A stretch of DNA of 42,245 nucleotides from Hyphomicrobiales bacterium (lineage in GTDB: Bacteria > Pseudomonadota > Alphaproteobacteria > Rhizobiales > Beijerinckiaceae), in NCBI GenBank assembly GCA_947455725.1, contig CANGPL010000020.1:1-42245 (forward strand), given 5' to 3'. Positions within the stretch are counted from its first letter, which is position 1. Each line of letters begins with the position of its first letter. A program made the position numbers and the translations under genes. The notes below the pieces were generated by a model. That model did not search any database and was not told where the DNA came from. It was given only the letters and a program-made list of their open reading frames with translations. Below, one piece after another: positions 33,821 to 41,726 of this stretch.

Positions 33821-35623
33821 TTAATCATCAAAATCTTGATCGAGGGCTGAGAAATCGAAGCTCTCGTCCTCATTGTTTTCGGTTTCAGTATTGCTCAATA
33901 AATCGCGAACTTCGACGATTTGTGCGCCGGGGAAATGCGCGAACGCGGCTTGCACCAACGGGTTCGATTTAATGTCGTCGAGCTTTGAGGCTTTTGCCTT
34001 TTCGGCCACATCGCGCAAAGTTTCTTGGCCTTGTTCGGATGATACCGCGACAATCCAGCGGCGGCCGGTCCACTCCTGAAGCTTCTTGCCGATATCGGCG
34101 GCGAGTTGCGGCGATGCATTGGCGGATGGCGCGAATTCAAAACGGCCATCTTCAAAACGTACTAAACGAACATCGCGTTCAAGTGCTGTTTTCAAGCCGA
34201 TATCGCGCTTATCAGCGGCGAGTGCCACGAGTTCTTCGAAGCGATCAATCCGCATCGTGGGTGCGGTTTCAGGCGCGCGGATAGGCGCCGATTCAGTCCG
34301 CGCTGCAACGGTTAAGCCGCCATTCGCCGTCATGCGTGCACCACCACCGCCGCTTGGGCTGCTTGTAGGCGCGGAGGAGCCGGAATAGCTTTCCTGGGAG
34401 AGCATTTTTAGCGCTTCATCGGGCGTTGGTAAATCGGCCGCATAGGCCAAGCGGATTAACACCATTTCCGCGGCAGTGACAGGTTTAGGTGCCTCAGCCA
34501 CTTCCGCAATGCCCTTTAACAGAATTTGCCAGGCGCGCGAGAGCACGCGCATAGGCAGCGCTGTAAAGCTTGCGCCACGAACGCGCTCAGCTTCCGTAAC
34601 GCTTGAATCTTTGGCTGAATCCGGCACGACTTTGAGTCGTGTGACGAAATGCGTGAACTCGGCAAGATCGGATAGAATCGTGCGGGGATCGGCGCCCAAA
34701 TCATATTGCGCGCGAAGCTCGGAAAGGGCTGCTGCGATATCGCCGTTCATCACCGATTCAAAGAGATCAATCACACGTGCGCGATCGGCTAAACCCAACA
34801 TGGTGCGAACGGTTTCGCCATCAACCTTGCCTGCGCCATGCGCGATGCCTTGATCGAGCAGCGAGAGGCTATCGCGCACGGAACCTTCAGCGGCGCGCGC
34901 GATGAGAGCAAGCGCTTCATCATCGATTGTAACGCCTTCGGCGACGCAGATTTTGCGCAAATGATTGACGAGCACATCGGCTTCCACGCGGCGCAAATCG
35001 AAGCGTTGGCAGCGCGATAAAATCGTGACCGGAACTTTGCGGATTTCGGTGGTGGCGAAAATGAATTTCGCGTGTGGCGGTGGCTCTTCAAGCGTTTTCA
35101 AAAAGGCGTTGAACGCCTTGTCCGACAGCATATGCACTTCGTCGATGATGTAGACTTTATAGCGCGCGGATGCGGGCGAATAACGCACGCCATCGGTCAA
35201 TTGTTTGACGTCATCAATGCCAGTGTGAGAAGCGGCATCCATTTCCAAAATATCGACATGGCGCGATTCCATAATCGCGCGGCAATGCACGCCTTCGACG
35301 GGCATGTGAATGGTGGGGCCGCCTGTACCATCGGGCAGAAGGTAATTCAGACCACGGGCCAAAATACGCGCGGTGGTGGTTTTGCCGACGCCGCGAACGC
35401 CCGTTAAAATCCAGGCTTGCGGGATGCGGCCGGTTTCAAACGCGTTGGAGAGCGTTTGCACCATGGCATCTTGGCCGATGAGATCGTCAAAAGTCTGCGG
35501 GCGATATTTACGCGCGAGGACGCGATAGGGCGTAGATGGCGAGGGCGCGACAGAGGGCGCGTCGCCAAACATCGAGATTGTCTTATCGTCTATGTCGGTC
35601 ACGCTATCGGGCGTTTCGCTCAT
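33821..35623 (-). CDS. dnaX: DNA polymerase III subunits gamma and tau
   Basis: Clamp-loader ATPase of the replisome, 600 residues from ATG 35623. The AAA+ module has Walker A GVRGVGKT (75-82), Walker B VYIIDEVHM (158-166) and the SRC motif in LSRCQRFDLR. The zinc-binding cysteines of the E. coli type are missing: only GVHC (near 114) remains in that loop, as I recall is usual in alphaproteobacteria. After domain III, an acidic, low-complexity tail should form the tau part that contacts the polymerase. The open frame continues upstream to 35782, but that runs into the SRP RNA, so ATG 35623 is used. I see no obvious frameshift signal for a separate gamma product. Confidence 0.96.
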   Translation of the reverse strand: MSETPDSVTDIDDKTISMFGDAPSVAPSPSTPYRVLARKYRPQTFDDLIGQDAMVQTLSNAFETGRIPQAWILTGVRGVGKTTTARILARGLNYLLPDGTGGPTIHMPVEGVHCRAIMESRHVDILEMDAASHTGIDDVKQLTDGVRYSPASARYKVYIIDEVHMLSDKAFNAFLKTLEEPPPHAKFIFATTEIRKVPVTILSRCQRFDLRRVEADVLVNHLRKICVAEGVTIDDEALALIARAAEGSVRDSLSLLDQGIAHGAGKVDGETVRTMLGLADRARVIDLFESVMNGDIAAALSELRAQYDLGADPRTILSDLAEFTHFVTRLKVVPDSAKDSSVTEAERVRGASFTALPMRVLSRAWQILLKGIAEVAEAPKPVTAAEMVLIRLAYAADLPTPDEALKMLSQESYSGSSAPTSSPSGGGGARMTANGGLTVAARTESAPIRAPETAPTMRIDRFEELVALAADKRDIGLKTALERDVRLVRFEDGRFEFAPSANASPQLAADIGKKLQEWTGRRWIVAVSSEQGQETLRDVAEKAKASKLDDIKSNPLVQAAFAHFPGAQIVEVRDLLSNTETENNEDESFDFSALDQDFDD

Positions 35624-35681
35624 GAGGGGCGTCGTCCTCAGCGGTTCATCAGCGGCTAAAGTGCCGGAACAATTAAAAACT

Positions 35682-35786
35682 AGGGTGGAAGGCTGGACGA
35701 TGACCCGCCCGGGCTCGTTAGGGCTGCTTCCTTCCGGACCTGACCCGGTTGGCGAGTGGTACGTCCACCACCAACCTTCCACCCCC
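35682..35786 (-). ncRNA. ffs: Signal recognition particle RNA (4.5S type)
   Basis: On the minus strand the near-invariant SRP domain IV sequence GGTCAGGTCCGGAAGGAAGC is present (35722-35745 region), with the symmetric and asymmetric loops of the Ffh-binding hairpin. The ends pair: GGGGTGGAAGG at the 5' side (near 35785) with CCTTCCACCC at the 3' side (35682-35692). Total length is about 105 bases. The RNA forms the SRP with Ffh. It lies directly upstream of dnaX on the same strand, the usual alphaproteobacterial place. Exact ends are estimated from the pairing. Confidence 0.95.
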
Positions 35787-35876
35787 TATATCGGGTATTG
35801 GGCGGCAAAAGACAAGCGATTCCGATATGTCAAAATTGCCCTCGCCGATTGCGGTCTTAAGGGATAAAAGAGGCGC

Positions 35877-36290
35877 ATGATTGATTTTGCGCTTGATTCC
35901 CGGCTTGAGGCCGACACCTATCTTATTGGCGAGCTTATCCTTAACCGCGTGTTGCTGATGGATGATGCGCGGTTTCCGTGGGTTATTTTGGTGCCGAAGC
36001 GCGCCAATATCCGGGAAATCATCGATTTGGAGCTGCGCGACCGCGCGATGTTTTACCGGGAGACGGAATCGGTGATGGAGGCGATGAAGTGTTTGTTCTC
36101 GCCGACTAAGCTGAATGTCGCGGCTTTGGGTAATATGGTGCCGCAGCTTCATATGCATGTGATTGCGCGGTTTGATGATGATCAGGCGTGGCCGAAGCCG
36201 GTCTGGTCGGTGGGTGAACGGATGCCTTATGCACCAGATGCGGCGGAAGCGCGAGCGAAGCAGATTTCAATTGAATTGGGGCGGTTGTGA
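35877..36290 (+). CDS. HIT family protein
   Basis: A 137-residue histidine-triad-superfamily protein, likely acting on nucleotides. The signature is PQLHMHVIARF, with H92 and H94; the third histidine of the usual HxHxH is replaced by isoleucine, a form I recall from a proteobacterial subgroup with QLHxHVIAR. Other blocks are PWVILVPKRANIREIIDL and KLNVAALGNMVPQ. The substrate is unknown. The stop overlaps the nudC start by four bases, so it pairs with an NAD(H)-hydrolysing enzyme. Confidence 0.92.
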   Translation: MIDFALDSRLEADTYLIGELILNRVLLMDDARFPWVILVPKRANIREIIDLELRDRAMFYRETESVMEAMKCLFSPTKLNVAALGNMVPQLHMHVIARFDDDQAWPKPVWSVGERMPYAPDAAEARAKQISIELGRL

Positions 36291-37231
36291 AAGCGTATCA
36301 CATGGAGCGGTCGGCGGCCCTTGGCTATGCCAATAACCCGCTGAACCGGATGGCGGAGCTGCGCGATAAGCCAGATGTTTTGGCCGCGATGGAAGGCTCG
36401 GCTGAAGCGCGGGCGATTGTTTTGGCCGGTGATATCCCGATTTTAAAACGGCGTGGCGACGCGCTTGATGCCCTCTTTCCGATGGAAGAGGCGCACAGCC
36501 TGGGCCAAGTTCGGGAATGCGTATTTTTAGGCCATGATCAGGAGCGCCCGATTTTTGGTTTAGCACTGGAAGCGCAAGAACCTGAAACGCATCAGGGCCG
36601 CGATGATCTTTTGGTGATCGATGCGCGCTCGATTGCGGTGCAGGGTTTGCTGCCGCCCGAATGGCTGGGGCCGTTGGGGGAAGCAAAATCGCTGCTGTAT
36701 TGGCATCGGCGGCACCGGTTTTGTGCTGTCTGTGGTCAATCGACGGTGATGAAGAGCGGCGGCTGGAAGCGCGCCTGTCTTTCGTGTGATGCCGAGCATT
36801 TTCCGCGTACCGATCCGGTGGCGATCATGATGGCGGTGAAGGCTGACAAATGCGTGCTGGGGCGTCAATCGCGCTTTCCGCCGGGCATGTATTCTTGCCT
36901 TGCGGGGTTTATCGAGCCGGGTGAGACGATTGAAAACGCGGTGCGGCGAGAATTGTTTGAAGAAGCGGGTGTGAGGACGGGTAAAGTACGCTATCTCGCC
37001 TCGCAACCTTGGCCGTTTCCGGGCTCGATGATGATCGGTTGCATCGCCGAGGCGCTCGATGATGCACTCGTGATTGATGGCGAAGAACTCGAAGATGCGC
37101 GCTGGTTTTCGCGCGATGAGGTTATTTCGATGATCAAGGGCGAGCATCCGAATGGATTACTCGCCCCGCAGCCGATTGCAATTGCCAATGCCATTATGCG
37201 GGCATGGGCATTGGAAGGTGAGACGGCTTAA
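36287..37231 (+). CDS. nudC: NAD(H) pyrophosphatase / NAD-RNA decapping hydrolase
   Basis: NudC splits NADH to NMNH and AMP and removes NAD caps from RNA. The 314-residue protein has the zinc ribbon C146, C149, C164, C167 (FCAVCG and CLSCD), the Nudix box GFIEPGETIENAVRRELFEEAGV (207-229; written here as the GX5EX7REUXEEXGU pattern) and the NudC-specific SQPWPFP (239-245). GTG 36287 overlaps the HIT gene stop (GTGA); ATG 36302 is an alternative start. Transcription should end at the hairpin at 37409-37439. Confidence 0.95.
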   Translation: MKAYHMERSAALGYANNPLNRMAELRDKPDVLAAMEGSAEARAIVLAGDIPILKRRGDALDALFPMEEAHSLGQVRECVFLGHDQERPIFGLALEAQEPETHQGRDDLLVIDARSIAVQGLLPPEWLGPLGEAKSLLYWHRRHRFCAVCGQSTVMKSGGWKRACLSCDAEHFPRTDPVAIMMAVKADKCVLGRQSRFPPGMYSCLAGFIEPGETIENAVRRELFEEAGVRTGKVRYLASQPWPFPGSMMIGCIAEALDDALVIDGEELEDARWFSRDEVISMIKGEHPNGLLAPQPIAIANAIMRAWALEGETA

Positions 37232-37267
37232 GGGGAATTCGTGTTGGATCGATAAAACCAAAGGCTT

Positions 37268-37430
37268 CCTTCTCCTTTTAGGAGAAGGTGTCGCGGGACG
37301 CGACGGATGAGGTTCTTGTGGTTAAGTGTGAGACGCAATGTTTTAGCAGCTGATGGATTGTTGCCAATTTGGCAGGCATTAGGCCCTCATCCGGCTGCTC
37401 CGCAGCCACCTTCTCCCGGATGGGAGAAGG
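37268..37430. repeat. Composite palindromic intergenic repeat, copy 2
   Basis: Same design as copy 1 at 23922-24081. The left arm (37268-37316) has CCTTCTCC..GGAGAAGG, GTCGCGGGACGCGAC and GGATGAGG; it is almost identical to the inverted right arm of copy 1. The right arm (37384-37430) has CCTCATCC, GGCTGCTCCGCAGCC and CCTTCTCCC..GGGAGAAGG. The core of about 65 bases differs from copy 1. It sits between the converging nudC and ribB genes. Confidence 0.87.
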
Positions 37431-37439
37431 ACCTTTTTT
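37409..37439 (+). terminator. Repeat-derived intrinsic terminator after nudC
   Basis: The last hairpin of repeat copy 2 (CCTTCTCCC/GGGAGAAGG, loop GGAT) is followed after ACC by six T. It may terminate the HIT-nudC transcript, so the repeat could have been put to use. Confidence 0.6.
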
Positions 37440-37458
37440 CATTTAGAGTGCTAACGGC

Positions 37459-38745
37459 CTAAAGCGTCTCGGTTCCTTCAATCTCAATCCCAAAGCCTGC
37501 AAGCCCGACATAAGACCTCGTGCTGGAGGCGAGATTGATGATCGACGCCACGCCCAAATCTTTCAAAATCTGTGCGCCTAAGCCGATCTCGCGCCATTGT
37601 TGTTGGCGTGTGGCGTCTGAGCCCTGATCTTCGTTTAAAGCCTGCACGGGTACGCCCGATGTACCATCGCGCAAATACACCAAAACGCCGCGTTCTTTGG
37701 CGGCGAATTTTTTGAGCGCCGCAGAAATGTTTTCGCCGCCGCCAAACACGTCGGCCAACACATTGGCGCGATGAAGGCGGGTTGGCACTGCTTTGCCATC
37801 GCCGATTTTGCCGTGCACGAAGGCGAAATGGTGGACGGGATCAAATGGCGTCACATAGGCATAGCCGGTGAGTTCGCCAATATCGGTTTTCACCGGGAAG
37901 GTGGCGACGCGCTCGACAAGTTTTTCGCGCGATTGGCGATAGGCGATAAGGTCTGCGACCGAAATGCGTTTAATATTGTGCTTTTCGCCAAAGGCGGAGA
38001 TTTGATCGCCACGCATCACAGTGCCGTCATCATTGGCGAGTTCGCAGATCACGCCAACAGGGGGCAGCCCTGCGAGTTTGCACAAATCGACCGCTGCCTC
38101 GGTATGGCCCGAGCGCATCAAAACGCCACCATCTTTGGCAATCAGCGGGAAGACATGACCGGGGCGCACGAAATCATTCGCACCCATATTGCCATTGGCC
38201 AAAGCGCGCACCGTGTTGGAGCGCTGTTCGGCAGAAATGCCGGTGGTAAGCCCGTGTTTGACGTCGACGGTTACGGTGAAGGCGGTGCCAAGCGGGGCGT
38301 CGTTAGAGGCGACCATCGGGTTGAGATGGAGGCGCTTGGCTTCCGCTGAAGAGAGCGGGGCACAGACAATGCCGCAGGTGTTGCGGATGATGAAGGCCAT
38401 CTTTTCCGGCGTGCAATGGGACGCGGCGATGATCAAATCGCCTTCGTTTTCGCGGTCATCATCATCGGTGACAATCACAAGTTCGCCTTTGGCAAAGGCT
38501 TCGATGGCCTCGGATACGGAATGGTGCATGACGCTTCTTTCTAGGCTTGTGCCGGAAACGGAGAGAAAATCATTGGGGGTGACGGCGCCTTTGGTCTCTT
38601 TGGAGATCAATTCGGCGGTATCGCGCGACAGCCAGGCATCGTCCTGATTGCACAGCTGGGTAATCGTGCCAGGCGACACACCAATGCGTCGCGCAAAATC
38701 GACACGGCTGACAGCATTGGATTTGAGCCACTCGGTAAGTTTCAT
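37459..38745 (-). CDS. ribB: RibB with N-terminal HTH and degenerate GTP cyclohydrolase II domain
   Basis: A 428-residue three-part protein. Residues 1-62 form a Cro/YdaS-like helix-turn-helix (VSRVDFARRIGVSPGTITQL). Residues about 73-285 are 3,4-dihydroxy-2-butanone 4-phosphate synthase, with DDDDRENEGDLI, FVRPGHVFPL and RSGHTEAAVDL intact, so it should make the four-carbon riboflavin precursor. Residues about 290-428 resemble GTP cyclohydrolase II, but the zinc cysteines (Cx6CxC after the HSE motif) are absent: the site reads RLHRANVLADVFGGGENI. That half is probably inactive, as in RibBX proteins of rhizobia. A second possible start, MHHSVSEAI at 38529, would give RibB without the HTH. No strong Shine-Dalgarno is seen at either. 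Confidence 0.92.
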   Translation of the reverse strand: MKLTEWLKSNAVSRVDFARRIGVSPGTITQLCNQDDAWLSRDTAELISKETKGAVTPNDFLSVSGTSLERSVMHHSVSEAIEAFAKGELVIVTDDDDRENEGDLIIAASHCTPEKMAFIIRNTCGIVCAPLSSAEAKRLHLNPMVASNDAPLGTAFTVTVDVKHGLTTGISAEQRSNTVRALANGNMGANDFVRPGHVFPLIAKDGGVLMRSGHTEAAVDLCKLAGLPPVGVICELANDDGTVMRGDQISAFGEKHNIKRISVADLIAYRQSREKLVERVATFPVKTDIGELTGYAYVTPFDPVHHFAFVHGKIGDGKAVPTRLHRANVLADVFGGGENISAALKKFAAKERGVLVYLRDGTSGVPVQALNEDQGSDATRQQQWREIGLGAQILKDLGVASIINLASSTRSYVGLAGFGIEIEGTETL

Positions 38746-38824
38746 GGAAAGAGTTTAGCGCGAATGAAATTTAGTGCCAATGAAATTCGGTTTGCACGGG
38801 CGCAAAATTTAGTTTTACTAAACA

Positions 38825-38979
38825 CCGTCATTGCGAGCGAACGCGAAGCAACCCAGATGGAGGTCGTGCGAAGAGCGAGTCGGCGGGTTTTGCCGATTAG
38901 AATTACATTGCAGCTCTACAAAATTCGATTTTATCTTGAAATATCAGCTGGGTTGCTTCGCGTTCGCTCGCAATGACGG
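38825..38979. repeat. Palindromic element with perfect 32-bp inverted ends
   Basis: CCGTCATTGCGAGCGAACGC.. (38825-38856) is repeated exactly in inverse at 38948-38979. The 91-base core is AT-richer and has no ORF. CATTGCGAGCGAA..GCAA elements are found in many bacterial genomes. The right end is six bases from the aroC stop, and the left end 80 bases from the ribB start. It has a MITE-like form, but I see no clear target-site duplication. Confidence 0.9.
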
Positions 38980-38985
38980 ATGATT

Positions 38986-40074
38986 TTACCCAACCTGTCC
39001 GCGATGGCGCAAAAAGTGATCCGCCAACACGCACGCCATCATCGCTTCACCCACTGGCACGGCGCGGATGCCGACGCAGGGGTCGTGGCGGCCTTTGGTG
39101 AGGATGTCGGTTTCTTGGCCTGTTTTATCGACCGTTTGGCGCGGGGTGAGGATCGAGGAGGTTGGTTTCACCGCAAAACGGGCGACAATCGGTTGGCCTG
39201 TTGAAATGCCGCCTAAGATTCCGCCGGCGTGATTGGCGAGGAAATGGGGATTTCCGTCTGGCCCTGAGCGCATCTCATCGGCGTTTTCTTCGCCGGTGAG
39301 GCTCGCGGAGGCGAAGCCATCGCCGATTTCGACGCCTTTTACCGCGTTGATTCCCATTAAGGCGGACGCAAGATCGGCGTCGAGCTTCCCGTAGATCGGT
39401 GCGCCCCAGCCTGCGGGGACGTTTTCGGCCACGATTTCGATGACCGCGCCGACCGATGAGCCGGATTTGCGGATGCCGTCGAGGTAATCCTCATAGAATT
39501 TCGCCATTTCCGCATCGGGGCAGAAAAACGGGTTGTTGTGGACTTCAGCCCAATCCCAGCGCGAGCGATCCACTTTATGCGGACCCATTTGGACGAGTGC
39601 GCCGCGGATGATCACATTCGGGATAATTTTGCGGGCAATAGCACCGGCTGCGACGCGGGCTGCGGTTTCTCGTGCGGAGGAGCGTCCGCCACCGCGGTAA
39701 TCGCGGATGCCATATTTGGCGTCATAGGTGAAATCGGCGTGGCCGGGACGGTATTTGTCGCGGATATCGCCATAATCTTTCGAGCGTTGATCGGTGTTCT
39801 CGATCATCAGCGCAATCGAGGTGCCGGTGGTGACTTGCTCAGGTGTGCGGTCATCCGAGAACACGCCGGAGAGGATTTTGACCTGATCGGGCTCGCGGCG
39901 CTGCGTGGTGAAGCGCGATTGGCCGGGCTTGCGGCGATCGAGCTCGATCTGGATATCGGCTTCGGTGAGCGGGATCAGAGGCGGGCAGCCATCCACCACG
40001 CAGCCAATCGCAACGCCGTGGCTCTCGCCAAAGGTGGTGACGCGGAAGAGATGGCCGAAACTGTTATGAGACAT
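38986..40074 (-). CDS. aroC: Chorismate synthase
   Basis: AroC makes chorismate from EPSP with reduced FMN, the last shikimate step. The 362-residue protein has [20 protein letters not shown] at the N-terminus, [38 protein letters not shown] and the C-terminal VDKTGQETD. Length and motifs are standard. It feeds PheA elsewhere in this window. Upstream of the ATG is AAGGCGG. Its stop almost touches the 38825-38979 repeat. Confidence 0.98.
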   Translation of the reverse strand: MSHNSFGHLFRVTTFGESHGVAIGCVVDGCPPLIPLTEADIQIELDRRKPGQSRFTTQRREPDQVKILSGVFSDDRTPEQVTTGTSIALMIENTDQRSKDYGDIRDKYRPGHADFTYDAKYGIRDYRGGGRSSARETAARVAAGAIARKIIPNVIIRGALVQMGPHKVDRSRWDWAEVHNNPFFCPDAEMAKFYEDYLDGIRKSGSSVGAVIEIVAENVPAGWGAPIYGKLDADLASALMGINAVKGVEIGDGFASASLTGEENADEMRSGPDGNPHFLANHAGGILGGISTGQPIVARFAVKPTSSILTPRQTVDKTGQETDILTKGRHDPCVGIRAVPVGEAMMACVLADHFLRHRGQVG

Positions 40075-40141
40075 AGATACCGCCTTGATGTTGCGCCTTT
40101 CTTTTAGAAGCGCTGGCGCGGCGGGTCAAATCGAGTGGGCG

Positions 40142-40729
40142 TTAATGCCATTTGAAGCGGTTGTTTTCGAACACCAGAACACGGCCTTGGTGGATTTCAT
40201 GGCGGGGTGCGTCTTGCGGCGGCACATCGGCAATGATGGCCATCAACGCACGGGCTACGCCACCATGCGAGACGATGACGGTTTCTTCTTTTACCGTTTC
40301 GAGCCATGGCTTAAGGCGGTCCGCCAGCATGGCGTAGCTTTCACCTTGGGGCGGGACATAATCCCATTTTTGCTTTTCACGGTTGATGCCAATGGTCGGA
40401 TCTTTTTGGCGTAACTCGGCCCAGGTATTGCCTTCCCAGATACCGAAGGTGATTTCTTTTAAGCGTTCTTCTGTTTCGTAAGCGGTTGGATCAAGCCCGA
40501 GCGTGCGGCGGGCGATTTCGGCGGTTTCGCGGGTGCGCCCCAAAGGGGAGACGATCCAACGCGATGCCGTAGGATCGGGGAGCAGTTTGGTGAGCCTGCG
40601 GGCGACGTCTTCGGATTGATACCGGCCCAACGCGTTGAGCGGAATGTCGGTTTGGCCTTGCAGGCGACCCTCAACATTCCAATCGGTCTCGCCATGCCTG
40701 ACGAACAGGATGCGAGGCAGCGTGAACAT
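40142..40729 (-). CDS. Histidine phosphatase family protein
   Basis: A 195-residue phosphoglycerate-mutase-like phosphatase. The catalytic R11-H12-G13-E14-T15 motif is followed by NVEGRLQGQTDIPLNALGRYQ, SPLGRTRETAEI, and the second histidine in VIVSHGGVARAL. Homologues have been named gpmB or cobC, but such proteins act on many phosphoesters and the substrate is not clear here. It begins four bases after the fabI stop, so it is probably co-transcribed with it. Confidence 0.93.
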   Translation of the reverse strand: MFTLPRILFVRHGETDWNVEGRLQGQTDIPLNALGRYQSEDVARRLTKLLPDPTASRWIVSPLGRTRETAEIARRTLGLDPTAYETEERLKEITFGIWEGNTWAELRQKDPTIGINREKQKWDYVPPQGESYAMLADRLKPWLETVKEETVIVSHGGVARALMAIIADVPPQDAPRHEIHQGRVLVFENNRFKWH

Positions 40730-40733
40730 AAGA

Positions 40734-41564
40734 TCAGCCTTTGTCGAGCGTCAGATCGGGCGCTTCGGGGTTCTTCATGCCGACGACATGATAGCCCGCA
40801 TCAACATGCTGGATTTCGCCCGTAATGCCACGGCCCATATCCGAGACGAGGAAGGTGGCGCTGTCGCCGACTTCTTCAATCGTGACGGTGCGGCGGAGCG
40901 GGGAATTGAGCTCGTTCCACTTCAGAATATAGCGGAAATCGCCAATGCCGGAGGCGGCGAGCGTCTTGATCGGCCCTGCCGAGATCGCGTTGACGCGAAT
41001 GTTTTTAGGGCCGAGATCGGCTGCGAGATAGCGCACAGAGGCTTCGAGTGCAGCTTTCGCGACACCCATCACATTATAATGTGGCATCCATTTTTCGGCA
41101 CCGTAATAGGTAAGCGTCAACATTGCGCCGCCATCGGTCATCAGCTTTTCGGCGCGTTGGGCGACGGCGGTGAAGGAATAGCAGGAGATCAGGAGCGATT
41201 TGGTGAAATTGGCCTCGGTGGTCTCGATATAGCGGCCCGTAAGCTCGTCTTTGTCGGAAAACGCGATGCAATGGATCAAAAAGTCGATCTTGCCCCAAGC
41301 CTTTTCAACCTCGGCAAAAACAGCATCAATCGAGGCCGGATCGGTGACATCGCAATGGCCGACGACGAGGCCGCCCAATTCGGCCGCCAGTGGACGTACC
41401 CGCTTTTCAAGCGCCTCGCCCTGATAGGTGAAGGCGAGTTCCGCACCGTGATCATGGGCTGATTTGGCAATGCCCCAAGCAATCGATTTATTGTTAGCGA
41501 GCCCCATAATAAGGCCGCGTTTGCCCTTTAGGATCGACGATGTGGTGTTTAGTTCAGAGGTCAT
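40734..41564 (-). CDS. fabI: Enoyl-ACP reductase (NADH), FabI
   Basis: FabI reduces trans-2-enoyl-ACP in fatty acid synthesis. The 276-residue SDR protein shows GLANNKSIAWGIAKSAHDHG (cofactor loop), HCIAF, and the FabI-type active site Y-x6-K in Y-NVMGVA-K; RVNAISAGPIKTLAASGI follows. ATG 41564 gives the usual N-terminus but has no Shine-Dalgarno. An in-frame TTG at 41612, five bases after AAGGAG (41618-41623), would add 16 residues and may be the true start. Downstream is the histidine phosphatase gene. Confidence 0.96.
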   Translation of the reverse strand: MTSELNTTSSILKGKRGLIMGLANNKSIAWGIAKSAHDHGAELAFTYQGEALEKRVRPLAAELGGLVVGHCDVTDPASIDAVFAEVEKAWGKIDFLIHCIAFSDKDELTGRYIETTEANFTKSLLISCYSFTAVAQRAEKLMTDGGAMLTLTYYGAEKWMPHYNVMGVAKAALEASVRYLAADLGPKNIRVNAISAGPIKTLAASGIGDFRYILKWNELNSPLRRTVTIEEVGDSATFLVSDMGRGITGEIQHVDAGYHVVGMKNPEAPDLTLDKG

Positions 41565-41726
41565 TGCGTGGCATTTCTGGCGTTTGGACGGGACTAAATC
41601 GTCATTATTCAAGTTTACTCCTTAGCCCAAGGCTCGGACCATAGGAAGCTTCAACAAATTTTCCGCGGCTGAAACCATCTCAATTCTGTTGACGAAATGT
41701 GACAAAGGCGGATGATTTTTGGACTT

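Noticed and set aside
35624-35782. N-terminal extension of DnaX
   Set aside because: It would translate the SRP RNA gene; the ATG at 35623 gives the normal DnaX start.
40085-40414. 109-residue plus-strand open frame
   Set aside because: Antisense to the histidine phosphatase gene, without a domain or good start.
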